This document shows positions 36,220 through 51,523 of a DNA stretch of 64,000 bases, in pieces; position 1 is the stretch's first letter; each line of letters opens with the position of its first letter. The stretch covers positions 6,436,501 through 6,500,500 of the forward strand of contig NW_023503608.1 in the NCBI RefSeq assembly GCF_014529535.1, written 5' to 3'. Origin of the DNA: Bradysia coprophila (Eukaryota; Arthropoda; Insecta; Diptera; Sciaridae). Position numbers and translations under genes: made by a program. The notes under the pieces were generated by a model. The model had not been told where the DNA came from, searched no databases, and worked only from the letters and a program-made list of their open reading frames with translations.

Positions 36220-38107
36220 ATGAGGCTCAACGATAATGGTTTAAGTAAGTGCAAAAAATAATTATCACCGCAAGATACTGTCCTACTGGAACATTTATCT
36301 TATTTTATTCAGCGAGAATGTCCGTTATCCTGTACATTTTGACACTCTTAACGCAATTCGCTGTTTGTAAAGCAGATTGCAATTATTATCAAACACTAGA
36401 AGCGGGTCAGACGTATTACGTATACAACCCTGAATATCCTAACAATTACACTGGCGAAAATACCTGTGTTTGGCAGGCTGTCTCACAAGACCCAATTAAA
36501 TTGAATTGCACTGTAGACATTCCTGCGGTAAGTGGTTTGTTAGTTGTTTTGATTCTATCTCATCAAGCTTTCATAGAACACGAACTGCAACAAAGCTCAC
36601 TTGAGTATCAAATTTAACGAATCTAAAGAGGAAAAATACTGTGGTAGTGGAACGTTAGTGTCAGAAGGAAATAATGTAACTATTCGATTTCGTTCGTCAA
36701 AATCTTCTCCAGGCGGCAGATTTCTGTGCGCACTCGAACTCGAAACATCAAGGAATTGCAATTGTGGTTGGCGAAAAGTAAATTTTTTTTACATTTCAAG
36801 ATCGAAGCACCTAAAAAGTTTCAGATGTTGTCGAAGTGACTTGATGTTAATTATTGTTGAAATGTCAAGGCGATGTTTAAAGGGCTATTTACCTCATAGG
36901 TGCCCAGAATAGTTGGTGGAATGAAAACTGGTGTAAATGAATATCCCATGATGGCTGGTCTTATTGACTCAACACAAAGGGAATTGTATTGTGGAGCAAC
37001 TATCATCAGTTCTCAGTTTGTTATAACGGCTGCGCATTGTGTAGAAAACAAAGACATTTCTACAATTGGAGTTGTAGTTGGCGAACACGATGTCACGACA
37101 GGTATGTTTTTCATAAAACCGTCCGCTGTACCTAAGTAGAACGCGGACAATGGTCACCGTAGGACTTTTATTACGCTAGATTATAAAAATTGTAGCAAGT
37201 ACTGCATAAAACCGAGGACACAGATTTGTTTTGTTGAGCTTAGTGCGTATTTAGTTGAACACGAAAACGTGACTGTACATTTTAGTAATGAGTTAATGTA
37301 TAAGTCAATGGATACAAAGTTGAAAAGGTCAGTTTTCGTGTGAATTTTGTTAATTCGAGGCGAAGCCGAAAACGTTACTTTTCCGTTTTATCCCGAATTT
37401 GGTAATGGATACAAATTGAGTGGCACAAGTTACTGTTACAAACAATATTCTTTTGTTCAAGGTTCCGATACCAATGCAACAAAGATTTTTCGTATAAGCA
37501 ATTGTATTATGCATCCTCGATATGAGGCGGACCACAATGATGTTGCTGTTTGTAAGATTATCGGAGATATTCAGTTTAGCGCAGAGGTTGGACCAGTTTG
37601 CTTGCCTTTTCAACACAGACGTGATAATTTTTATGATGTTACTGTTACTGTATTGGGTCTGTTAAGTTTAACAGTATTTTGTAAACTTTCAAATTACGTT
37701 TCCTTTTTCGTTAAAAATTAACAAGGCTGGGGTCTTTTGGAGTTCGGAGGTGCCAAGAGTTCAGTATTACAAGAAACAAATCTCAAAGTTATCCCTATGA
37801 AGAAATGTCGGGATTATTATCCAAATGCTGATAAAACACATTTATGTGCATTTGCTTCTGGAAAAGGTGCTTGCCAGGTAATTAGTTCCATTTATTTTCG
37901 ATTGGACGAACATTTCGGGATCTATTTCAATTTGCTAAAGAAAAGATGGACTCTGGCGGGCCCATATTATGGCACAACCCTGTGACAAGTAGATCCGTTC
38001 TGGTTGGAATTATTTCTGGTGGTATTGGCTGTGCGTCCGATGCTCCAGAGCTCGGAGTTCGAACTGGACATTATGTTGACTGGATAACGTCCGTGACACC
38101 AGGTTAG
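36220..38107 (+). CDS. Secreted CUB-domain serine protease (trypsin fold)
   Basis: Exons 36318-36527, 36577-36777, 36900-37101, 37462-37656, 37726-37877 and 37946-38107 join in phase to 373 aa. An upstream in-frame ATG at 36220, spliced from 36244 to 36313, would add ten residues (MRLNDNGLTR). The signal peptide is SVILYILTLLTQFAVC. A CUB domain covers about residues 22-125 (YYVYNPEYPNNYTGENTCVW, EKYCGSGTLV). The linker NCNCGW precedes the activation site PR|IVGG at residue 141. The protease domain has TAAHC (His57), HNDVAV (Asp102) and QMDSGGP (Ser195), so the triad is intact. The layout resembles insect CUB/S1 proteases often called venom-type serine proteases. Residue 189 at the S1 pocket floor reads Gly (GKGACQMDSGGP) where relatives have Asp, so trypsin-like Arg/Lys preference is doubtful. 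The substrate is unknown. Confidence 0.9.
37330..37372. repeat. Copy of a dispersed GGCTTCGCCTCG-type repeat
   Basis: In a protease intron, TTTTCGTGTGAATTTTGTTA followed by ATTCGAGGCGAAGCC is the inverted form of units near 63352 and 63449. It lies just upstream of the 37462 exon and is intronic. Confidence 0.55.
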
Positions 38108-38367
38108 ATATGATTGTAATGTATATTTGAATTGGTCAGAATAGTTGAGTGTATTGTTGATGAGAACTGTACTTCTAGGACTATCTACTATTTTTACTGA
38201 TTCAATTCACTTAAATTAAAAATTCGTAAATTTTAGGTGTTCAATACTGCAAAATAGAGTGAACGCTAACAAGTGGCAAAAATCTATATGAGGATGTTGC
38301 TGCACTCGACATGTTTTCAACACTTTTACTCTTAAAATTCACTTTAGGTAGGGATGGGAGGCGTTCA

Positions 38368-38725
38368 AAATTATCGATAATATCAATCGAAAGAAATTAT
38401 CGATAATTTATAATCATATCGTTATCGATAATTTAATAATTATCGATAATTATCAAAATATCGAAATTCAATAGTTATCAAAATATCGATATTTTGATAT
38501 TTATCTGAAAATTCATGATAATATACCGATATATCAGAATATATCGATAAATATCGGATTTTCGGACCGAAATATCGATATATCGAATTATCGATATCTT
38601 GATAATTATCAAAATATCAATAATTATCGATTATCGATATTTTTTTGATAATTTTCGATAAAAAAAAGTCGATAATTATCGATTATCGATAATTGATAAT
38701 TATCGATAATCATTTTCATTATCGC
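38368..38725. repeat. AT-rich block with about eleven TATCGATA sites
   Basis: This roughly 350-bp block is built almost entirely from TATCGATAAT, ATATCGATAT and TTATCAAAATAT variants. I count about eleven full TATCGATA octamers. TATCGATA is self-complementary and, in Drosophila, is the DRE bound by DREF and BEAF-32. Whether this is a regulatory cluster or simply an expanded palindromic low-complexity repeat cannot be told from sequence. It lies between the CUB protease and the EAAT gene. Confidence 0.8.
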
Positions 38726-38913
38726 CCATGCCTAACTTTAGGAGAATCAGAAAAAAATAATTAAAAGAATGAAATGGAAGAAATATTTTGTAAATTTACT
38801 TATTGATTTATTTGGTTGCAGTGCATCTACGAAAAACACTACAGTTGTAGTAGTAGCGGAATATCAGAAAGTGGAATAGCTACATTATTCAAAATTTTTG
38901 TGAGGAAATACTC

Positions 38914-39172
38914 AAGGTTCTGAAAGAACAGGTTATGGGTGTAACTATTCCGAAGGCGGGTGTACACTGTACACACATATTTTGACAAATAGATACATTT
39001 TGTTGAACAGACTCATTACAGATTGTTTGAAATGTCAACTTGAAAAAAAAACAGATTTTATCAAGTTGACATTTCAAACAATCTGTAATGAGTCTGTTAA
39101 ATAAAAAGCATCTGCGTGTCACCGCCTTAGTGATCAACTCAGAAGTGTCTTAACCTGTTCTTTCAGAACCTT
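38914..39172. mobile_element. Foldback MITE with 10-11 bp target duplication
   Basis: The outer arms are perfect inverted repeats of 22 bp (AAGGTTCTGAAAGAACAGGT then TA, and its complement). Inner arms of about 38 bp (AACAGACTCATTACAGATTG then TTTGAAATGTCAAC) pair around a short A-rich loop. GGAAATACTCA stands directly outside both ends (38904-38914 and 39173-39183). A duplication of 10-11 bp points to the Mutator (MULE) superfamily. There is no coding capacity. Confidence 0.85.
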
Positions 39173-39450
39173 GGAAATACTCAGTACTTTTTCTCAACGA
39201 TTTTTGTCTAGCGCAGTCCTTTATGCCTAATACATCACGTTGAAATTGAGTGACGTCACTTTATCCAATGAAAATATACTTTTATGGACTTTAACCAACG
39301 CACAGTGCGTTGCTTTAACGCGTTTTTGTATTGCGCTTATCATGGAATCATAATGTGGAACATAATCACAGATAAGCATAGTCGTCAATTACACACAAGT
39401 AAAATGCTAAAATCATTTCGTTTAATAACAAAGAATTTCACTTGCAACAT

Positions 39451-42110
39451 TCACAACCCAGTATCGTTTACCGAAGTTAACTCCCCATTAGACTTTTGAT
39501 GCGACTCTTCCGGCTCCACTTCAATTTGTGCCAATTCGTCTTTAGCATAATGTGCTATGATTGCAGCTCCATATGCGTCACCCATAATATTTACCACAGT
39601 TCTAAAGCGATCCAGCAACCAATCAACAGCAATAATTAAACTAACGTCCTCAGCTGGCAATCCAATGGTATCCAATACCATGACCATCGTGACAAGCCCT
39701 GCTTGTGGTATACCTGTTGCATAGATTTATCGTGTAAATATTAATTCCAAGTGCGGCGTGTGGTGTAATAAATACCTGCTGCGCCTATACTAGCTGCTGT
39801 AGCCGTAATAGCAACGGCAATTACCTGGCCAAAACTTAACGACATGCCACGTAACTGTGATATAAATATTGCGGCTGTAGCTTCGTACAATGCTGTGCCA
39901 TCCATGTTAATTGTTGCGCCAATAGGTAATATAAATCGTGTAACACGCTTATCGACTCCGTGAAAGTCTTCCATGCAGCGAATAGTCACGGGAAGTGTAG
40001 CTGAACTAGACGACGTACCGATTGCAGTTGCAATAGCCTGACCCATATTCCTGACCAATATATATGGATTTTTACGAACTGCCAGAAAGTAAAGAATCGG
40101 AAGTATGACAAATCCGTGGAAAAGAATTCCACCCAATACGGTGACGAAGTATAATCCAAGCTGTCCCACCAATACTGCCAAATCGTCAATTTCTATCAGC
40201 TTGGCACAAATCAAAAACAGTACACCGACAGGTGACAGCCATATCACCCAAGATGTGATTTTCATGATGATGACACTGAAATCGTTGATGAATTGTTGCA
40301 CATGAATTGCCTGTTCTTTGAGTGAACTGATTGCTATTCCAAAAGCTACAGCTGCTACAACACAGCCAATTATATTCATTGAATCTACATAGTCCTCACC
40401 CATTTTCCATTTGTAAATATCAGCTGAAATTTGAAATTAATTTTATTTCTGAATCTCTTTCACGTTAGTTGGTGTCAGCAAAGATTTTTTTTAAAGTATT
40501 TTGAAGATTACTTTAGTCAGTTTTAAACATATCACGACACGGCGACCTCGAAGGCATAATCTTCATTTTATGTTCATTAGAACCAGTAAAGGTCGGTAAA
40601 GTTGATTAGGAAATTGAAAGAAAGGTACTAGTAATGACTTGGTAGCAACACATGTTAATTAACATCAACATTATCGCCAAATACGTTGATGTAGGGTGTT
40701 GATTATCGTATAGTTATAACTTCGGATATCATTGCTTGCAAAGAAACGTTGACTAAATGCATGGTAAATTTATGATGCATATATGCGCAATCTTTCTATA
40801 GTCCATTCATTTCTTGGGAATTCGATAAACATTTTATCGTTCAATAGCACTAATAATTTGTCAATTATATTCTTCGACAACGTTATCAATTAACAATTTG
40901 ACAAGCAAATAAATTACTGTTTATAGCAACAGAGTTGGTTTATTCGATGTTAATAAATGAATTACTCAAGTGGAAGCGATATAATGTAACTTAACCTTCT
41001 ACTGAATACTAATCATTCATTATCGATTTTACCCAATCCAAAAATAAAGAACTAGCTCTGGGCTAATATGAGCTTATATGGCACAAAGCATGTTAACGGT
41101 TAAAAGAAATGAAGTAAAAGATTTCTCATCGATCTCTTGAAACTAGATCAAAAAAATAGAACCTATAATGACAGTGCTGACATACTTGCCGTCTTCGAAA
41201 GGGTAATGTTTATTTTAAGTAATGATAGAGAGCTACGTGTAACTAAAAAAGCTACACAATGTTTTTGAAAATTAACTTCCGATGGTCTGATAGAGAATTC
41301 GACAAGGTGAAAAATGTAGTACACAAAGGCAGAGACGTAAATAGCTGACTTGCTGGTGTATTGCTCTGAATGAAAGAAGGACATTCATCAGGAGTCCAGC
41401 TTGAATGAGATTCTACGGAAAAATTCTCTGATTCTGTAAATGGATGTATACGTGAGACTTACTTGAAAATTTGAGATGAAAATAGGTCGCATCTGTGACA
41501 ATTACTCACCTCACTAACCCACAATTAATTTGAAGGAACATTTTCGACTTATGCGAAAGTAAAACTACCATCACTTTAACAACTTACGTTCGTCATAGCC
41601 GGCAGGCGCTGTAAGGACTGTTTGGTATTGTTGAGTACATGCCTGCACATAATTCGGTGGAAACATATTCCTCACCAAATCCAGCAAAGTGTCTACAGTC
41701 GTCACATTTCTAACACTGATTTCTGGTTGATTTCCTGAATCACTGCTTCGATTAGCACCAGGTTTTATGGTCACTGCAAGCACTATTCCCAAAATAATAG
41801 CTATGGTCGTTGTTATTACATAGTAAGTGCCACCTACTCTCGCCATTTTTCCGGACACTGATAGATCAAGAGTCCCGATCGCAGCTATCAGCGTCGACAC
41901 AATCAATGGGAGAACTAGACCTTTCAATATTCTCAGGAATAGATCTCCGACAAATTGAATATAAACCACTTCGCGTTCCGTCCACGTTCCATCTCTGGTC
42001 GACCTTAAGATAATACCTAATACACTACCTACCACAACACCAATCAGGGTGAGGATTGTCAGTAAATTTGTACGCATGCACGACATGCATTTCACTCGTT
42101 TGTTAGTCAT
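39451..42110 (-). CDS. Excitatory amino acid transporter (SLC1 family, Na+-dependent glutamate/aspartate uptake)
   Basis: Three exons (42110-41588, 40423-39776, 39713-39451) join in phase to 477 aa, the usual EAAT length. The protein is a plasma-membrane transporter that clears glutamate or aspartate using Na+/H+/K+ gradients. Visible signatures in order are [20 protein letters not shown], the loop with [18 protein letters not shown] carrying likely N-glycosylation sites, hairpin 1 [12 protein letters not shown]7 NMDGTALYE, hairpin 2 [18 protein letters not shown], and TM8 [18 protein letters not shown] with the substrate-contacting Asp, Arg and Asn. The tail is short and acidic. It could be the Eaat1 or the Eaat2 type; I cannot separate them. 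The 1164-bp intron 40424-41587 holds no other coding exon I can support. Confidence 0.94.
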
Positions 42111-43524
42111 TTCTTTTCTGTTTGATCAGTTCGTTTAGTTTATTTTTTTATCAATTCCGGTCGCTTTCTTTGAAGTTAGATCTTAAAGATAGGCAAACAC
42201 AAAAACGATTCTATAGTTTTATACGATACGCAACGACTGAAGTTTTATATTAAATTCAGCTTAGCACACGCAACCTCATCCACTGTACTACTCCGAATGT
42301 CTTACAGTACGTAAGCTGCTAAAATAATATTTTATTTTCCGCACAAAAAGTAAATATCTTAACCGACAATATAGATAAGTGATTATCGTGAATCATTAAG
42401 AAAGAGTTCTTGCCACGCTAACATTGAGTTGTTGTGGATTATTGATATTTTATTACCAAAAACGTTTATCTCGGTGGCAATATAAATTGCTCACATAGCA
42501 ATTAAACGATCCGAATGTGTGAACGTTTTCGTAATATTGGATCTGTTGCTCGTTCAAAAATGTCAATTGATCTTTTACCTTTCGGATGGCGTCCACTGAT
42601 ACCGAAGATTCACTTATAAAAGAAAATCAGTATTTATCAAAAGCCAACATCATGATTATTATCGCCATCACCAATTCTCGAGAAATAATTGCAGGAATTC
42701 ATTTTAAAGTGCTCTTATAAACATGCTCAACTTTCAAGTACGCTTATCCGATATTTTGTTAACTTTAGTTGGTCACGTGTGTGCAATATAAACTGTGCGA
42801 TAAGTGTGTTTGGCATATTGAAACAATGGGTCGTAAAATAAAAAACTCTACGCCGTTACACAAGTTGTGAGGTGGCTGGTCAAGAGATGCAAAATTTTTA
42901 ATATCTACCGCTTTGTTTGTAATTCTATTTTCTCCTGAACCAATTTAAAGAATTATCTTTTTTGTGACTCTCTCCTCAAAATTAAAGATGTGTGAACTTA
43001 CCTGCGTTGATCGCACATGCTGTAGTCGGCCTAAAATAGTTGAAACTAGTTAACGCTTCTTACTTTGTCAATGTTTCTAACTAATTTGTTGGCAACTGTA
43101 CTTTACAGTTCTTCATACTCGGATAGAGTCATTTTTTGCGTTCGCAACTTGTTAATGACATCTTCAGCATGTAGACAATATGAAGTAAAACCATCTCAGA
43201 TTACCTTTATTTTCAATCAAGTATATGAATGACGCCCTGGGTAGTTCGATATATGAAAATACTGAAGTGTTCTCTTAGTAGCTCTAATGTGCCTGGCTAG
43301 GTTTCGAACCCATGGACTGCCAGCTTAACGTACAATTTTCCAAATTTAAAATTTATCGACCAAAAAAGCTACAAAAGAAGTGTGCAGCACAAGTAAGTCT
43401 AATATTCATTGGATGCGTACATTCGAAATAGCAGGAAAAATGAGAATTTTGTTAAAACACCTATCAAAACAAAACACTGTCAGCTTTTGCGTGTCACTTT
43501 TTGAAACTTAAATTGTTAGTCGAG
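42111..43524. other. Intergenic region between divergent EAAT and ZAD zinc-finger gene
   Basis: About 1.4 kb holding the 5' flanks of both genes. No coding frame is supported. A tRNA B-box-like stretch near 43305 was considered and rejected. Confidence 0.5.
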
Positions 43525-45530
43525 ATGAGTTCTAAGATGTTTTGTCGGGCTTGTGGGAAGCAAATGAATATTGATTGCCAAGGAATTTATCTATTCGGTC
43601 GAAATACGAATATTTTGGAAATATTCACAAAATGTACATCGTTGAAAGTAAGCTATTCCTCAACTTTTCGCTGGCGACTATGTCATCGTTCCTTATCGAC
43701 CACGAAGACATAGTTTCCTTATATCAAAATTCGCCATGTTAAAACTAATGAAGTAAATGAATTTGTATCAAAATGGTTTTAAACAAAAGAAGTTACAGAC
43801 TCGATAATTATACTAGTGATATACTTGCTTACAAGTAGAAGGTTCATTGAACTGGACATCGAGTAACATATTATTCTGATCAGATTATATTCTTAGAATC
43901 TGAGACTTTAAAATTTTAGATTTAAGAAAACATATATTTTCAGATTGATCAAACAGACAACTTACCGGAGTACTTATGTGATAAATGTGGTAGTAATCTG
44001 GATAGGTTTTACGAATTTATTATAAACTGCGAAAAGACTGACATATTCTTTCGACAAAGACTGGCTAGGTGAGGTAACGTCCATGATGTCTTGTCTCGGT
44101 AACATTTGAAATATTTTTTGCAGCCAAGAGTTCTCTCACTGTCATGAAAAAGGACGCGTTTCTGTGACATCTGCACAGGATATCGAAATATCAAATGTCG
44201 AAGCGATATCTACACACGATATCGAAATATCAAGCGATTCAAGTGTTGACTGTGTAACGAAACCCATCGTTCCAGGTGGTAAATATGTCTGTGTTTATTG
44301 TGGGAAAAAGTTTAAGAGAAAAGAGGCTCTTGACGGTCACATTAGAGAGCATCAAGGATTGGATGTAAGTGTCAAAGATAGGATTCAAACTGGGTTGTCT
44401 TCAAACTCACTCTTTTGATTTGAGAATGACTTTTAAAATGTAGTCATCGTGTCTCTAGGAGTTTTTAAGAATTCAATTCCCACAGGATTTTTTTTCCACG
44501 AATAAAAAATTATTTTTTCTCACAGCCATTCGAATGTGAACAGTGTGGAACAACGTTTCAAAAACTAAGGAGCCTGATCCTTCACACAAATGCCAGACAC
44601 AACGACAATTTCCAAAAAATACCATGCAATTATGATGGATGTGATAAGGCATTTACCACAAAGTTTGGATTAAATGAGCATCTGAATAACATACACTTGG
44701 GTGTCAGAAAGCCCAGAACGCCTTCCCAGATTTCGTATATATGCGAACTTTGCGGAAAAACTTTCAAAAACCGAACTTTGTTGAAGGTAAATTGAACAGA
44801 ATTCACGGCAGAGTAAAATAAACCTGTAACTTTACTCTGTCGTGACAGAAATAAATCCGATATCTTCCTCTAAACGTTGTCGTTTCCGACTCTACCATAG
44901 AAACATTCATATTCTCATAGTGGCGAACGGCCTTTCGCCTGTATATATTGCGCAAAGACATTCACCGTCAAGGACAAGCTAAAGAATCACATTATGCGCC
45001 ATGAAAATATAAAGAATTTTGAGTGCAGTCATTGCGGAATGAGAAAGGTGACAAAGGCCGAATTGAAAATTCACATGAACAGTCATACAACAGGAAAATT
45101 GTATCCGTGTCCACAATGTCCTGCTGTTTTTACACGTGATGGTTGTTCAGATTTTACAAATTGTATCATCAAAAGGACTAATAATCTATGTTGCTTATTT
45201 CACAGGCAATGCAAAACGACATTTCCGTATCGTTCACCGCGGCTATAAACCATACAAATGCACCACATGCGAACAGGCTTTCAGTAAAAAGGAAACTCTT
45301 AAGCATCACGAGATGACACATTCGGGTGAAAAGGTAAGGTAGGTTGAGGCTAAGAGTAGATATGAGTTAATTGGAAGTTACCTCCTTGAAACTAGCCACA
45401 TGCCTGTACATTTTGCGACCGAAGATTCATCCAACTCATCGCTTTAAAAAAGCATCTCAAAGTGCACAATAAACATGAATTAGTGCTGGCAAAAAGTAGT
45501 CCTCAAATCACTGACAATGTGAGCACCTGA
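43525..45530 (+). CDS. ZAD C2H2 zinc-finger protein, nine fingers
   Basis: Seven exons join in phase: 43525-43647, 43944-44068, 44124-44364, 44526-44786, 44901-45141, 45206-45333 and 45396-45530, 1254 nt, 417 aa. An N-terminal ZAD (about residues 6-75) shows its two Cys pairs in FCRACGKQMN and YLCDKCGSNLDRFYEF. A short acidic linker has a repeated DIEIS motif. Nine C2H2 fingers follow from YVCVYCGKKF to HACTFCDRRF. The third has a wider Cys spacing (CNYDGC), the fourth is split by the 44787-44900 intron, and the sixth lacks the usual core Phe (CSHCGMRKV). The family is nuclear and DNA-binding, with ZAD-mediated dimerisation, and is typical of insects. The target is unknown. Confidence 0.88.
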
Positions 45531-45808
45531 TGCATGATCTGAAATTCGCCAATGATTCTCTTTTACATGAATTTCCATTTTTATATAATTAGCTTTACAT
45601 TAGTTCGTACATTAGTGGAGGATGTATAAATTATTCTATATAAAATGCTCGTCTGAGTAATGGGTTCAGCTTTGTTGTCTGTGGTGTTACAAGCTTCTTT
45701 AATTTATTTTAAAATATTTTTAAGTTAAATGAAGCGACCGAAAAGTAATAGCGACAAATGAAGAAATGAGTCGAAGAAGTATCAGTAGAAGTTGAAAGTT
45801 GACATAGT

Positions 45809-46121
45809 CGGGATTTAAACCGACGGAGATCCAAACAAACTATGGCTCAAATGAATCGTCGTTCCATTCTGAGAATTTCGTGGAACAACTTTTTTCCCGA
45901 AAAAATCTGGTTGGGCTCTCAAGGCTCTTAGCATGCATGCATGCATGTTGTAGTTATTGATAAAAACCGATTTTCGCGACAACTTCGAAGAAAATTTTTC
46001 TAAGAGCCATGACAGCACAACCAGATTTTTTCGAATTCGACTTGTTCCACGAAATTCTCAGAATGGAACGACGATTCGATTGAGTCATAGCTGGTTTGGA
46101 TCGCCGTCGACTTGAATCCCG
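45809..46121. mobile_element. Long foldback element between convergent zinc-finger genes
   Basis: Two arms of about 120 bp (45809-45930 and 45998-46121) pair at roughly 85 percent by eye. Conserved blocks include CGTCGTTCCATTCTGAGAAT, TTCGTGGAACAA, AAAAAATCTGGTTG and the outer CGGGATT/AATCCCG. The loop contains (GCAT)4 at about 45932. No target duplication is obvious. The element sits in the 0.8-kb gap between the 3' ends of the two zinc-finger genes. Confidence 0.8.
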
Positions 46122-46367
46122 ATTCCATTTAAGTTCAAAATTTAGACAAATCGACTCAAGGTTACACGAAATAGTAACGGTAATGGCTGAACAGGTCTAC
46201 TGACATTTTTTTCAATTCGAAAAACAAGTTCGATTGGTGCAAAGGGTAAATTTGAATTTTTATTACATTTAGATAATTTCGTAAATATATAATCGCTGCT
46301 CTATATCTATCTTTGTTGAGAGTCTAATGACCATTTGAAATACTAAACAGCTCCCTAGGTAAATCTT

Positions 46368-49464
<3,097 letters not shown>

Positions 49465-51523
49465 TTTATTTCCGAACAAAATCACGCCGATAACAAGAAT
49501 TATATTTACAATAAACGCGAATTGTCATTTTATGTAAACAAAAATCAGCTGATTTGATATGCCTTTTGTTTTTGACAATAGAAAATTATTTTCATAGAAA
49601 TCGTAAAGATGGCACGACCATCATTAAAAAAAAGATATAAGATTTTGAAATTCGTTTTGATATTTATTTACATTTTAATTCTTTCGAATTTCATATCTTG
49701 ATTGAAGCAGGACTATTTCCATGAATTAATCATGTTCAAAAAGAGTCGTAGTCTTCACTGTCGTTGCTTCTGACAGCTTCCAATGAAGACCTCATCTAGC
49801 CGCCTTCGAGGAGGGAAGTAAGTGATTTCTTAATTCAGCCTTATATTTAAGACCAAATGAATGTTAAAATCAAGGTAAATCTAGTTAGATGCCAATGACA
49901 TCTTCTTCTTTTTTAATGGTTGACTACGATTTACTTGTATTTCACAAAAATATTTTCGCTATTTCACAACAGATGGCCCGACTTTCTATTCCATTTTTTG
50001 CTTTCAACGAAGGGATGAGATGGCGTTTCAATCGAACTTTCGTGTCACCGCACATCTGATTCGGTTATATATGGCATTACCTCCTCTCTATATTTACCTT
50101 GGAAGTGAACTACAATAAACAGTACGAGTGAGGGGATATAGGCGGGTTGTGAAGAAACCAAAGTAAAGACATCATTGAGTTTCGAAAAGTTCAGTCATAA
50201 AGGAAAAAGTGACGGAGATTTCTAAATCTGTCTCAACTCATATCGCTGAGGCGACGATTTCAAGCTTAATGTACAACAGTTTTTCCGTTGAAATAGGTTC
50301 TCTCAAATACCGTTGATCCTGTTTTCGGATTTTAGAAACAGTGTGCGCCTTGGTACAGGGATATAATAACTCATTACCTATGACATTTGAGATAAAAGAG
50401 TTCCTGACTGGATAAAAGCTTCACACTAGTCAAGATAAAGATGTCCAAATTGAAAGCTTGTTGTTATGTGTTGATGGGATAGCTTAGTGTTTGATGGAAA
50501 ATCTTTTACTTCATTTATTTAAACATACATTTTACTATAATTATTAAAAGACCATATTAACCTAACCGTAAATCATCGCTTATTGTTGTCGTTGATAACA
50601 AATGATAAGTAGTATAAGATAGAGTACAAAGAAATCCGGTACCCCTCTCGTCGCGACACTGGCTCAAACTCAAAAAAATATTTCGAAAATTCGAAAACCA
50701 TCTCCATTTGTTAGACCGTTCCTGAGTTTTATCGTGTTAAGTATTAATCAAAAGGTAATTTCAAACGAGCCTACGGCCTCGAGTGACAATTTACACATCT
50801 AGTGCCTAAAAAAGCATTTATCACTCGATTGTATAAATTACTATTTTCCAACGATGGTCAACAATGGTCAAATACGACTATAAACAGCGAGAGAGATGCC
50901 TTGTCGGTACACTTCCTATTGCCATGTGAACTAGACATTGACTGAAATCACTGTGCAAAATGAAAACAATCAAAATAGAAAAACTGATGAGCTAAAAATT
51001 TTTCGAATTTATTTTATTGAATGGATTCGTAGAGTCGACGTATAAAAGAGTGGAACATAATAAATAACAAATAAATTACTTACAAATTACTTAGAGTTTA
51101 TGTATAGCAAACGAAGTTGAGTTTTCGATTAATTTATTTAAAAAGCACCGCATACTACACTGAGTGAAGTGAAACTTCGGCAGAATATATGGCAATATTC
51201 CGCTGTTTTAGCTTAAAAAAGTGAAAAAGTGACAAATGGTCCTAATAATGTTTCCAGTTGAATTTCATTTCAGTCAGTGATGTACACCCCTGCTTAAATG
51301 TGTACGATACGATAGTGCAGACTTTATTTTGTGTAATCCAGTCTAAAACCCGACAAAAACATTTTCGTACAAAATTTGTGTACCGACAACTTATCACCTA
51401 TCAACAATTATACATTCAAGACTTGTACAATGATGATCCAAAGAATAAATTTCCGTGTAAAAGCAGCTCCTCTCGCAAATTTTTCTTTTTACGCAAACGT
51501 TAATTATCCGTTATCTTAAACAC
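49465..51523. other. Intergenic region
   Basis: About 2 kb between the twenty-finger gene and the 3' end of the Kazal gene, with no gene supported. It carries one inverted copy of the dispersed ATGAAGTAAAAGATTT motif at about 50500-50516. At 50799-50836 it has a copy of a repeat also found at 58210-58245 (CTAGTGCCTAAAAAAGCATT). A TATAAAAG stretch at 51040 has no recognisable gene after it. Confidence 0.5.

Noticed and set aside
43290-43340. tRNA B-box-like stretch (inverted GGTTCGAAACC)
   Set aside because: The flanking sequence has no A box, anticodon arm or acceptor stem that would complete a tRNA, and no SINE-like tail was seen.
51258-51503. 81-residue plus-strand frame behind a TATAAAAG at 51040
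   Set aside because: Composition is irregular with no domain. The stretch is more likely the 3' flank of the Kazal gene on the other strand.
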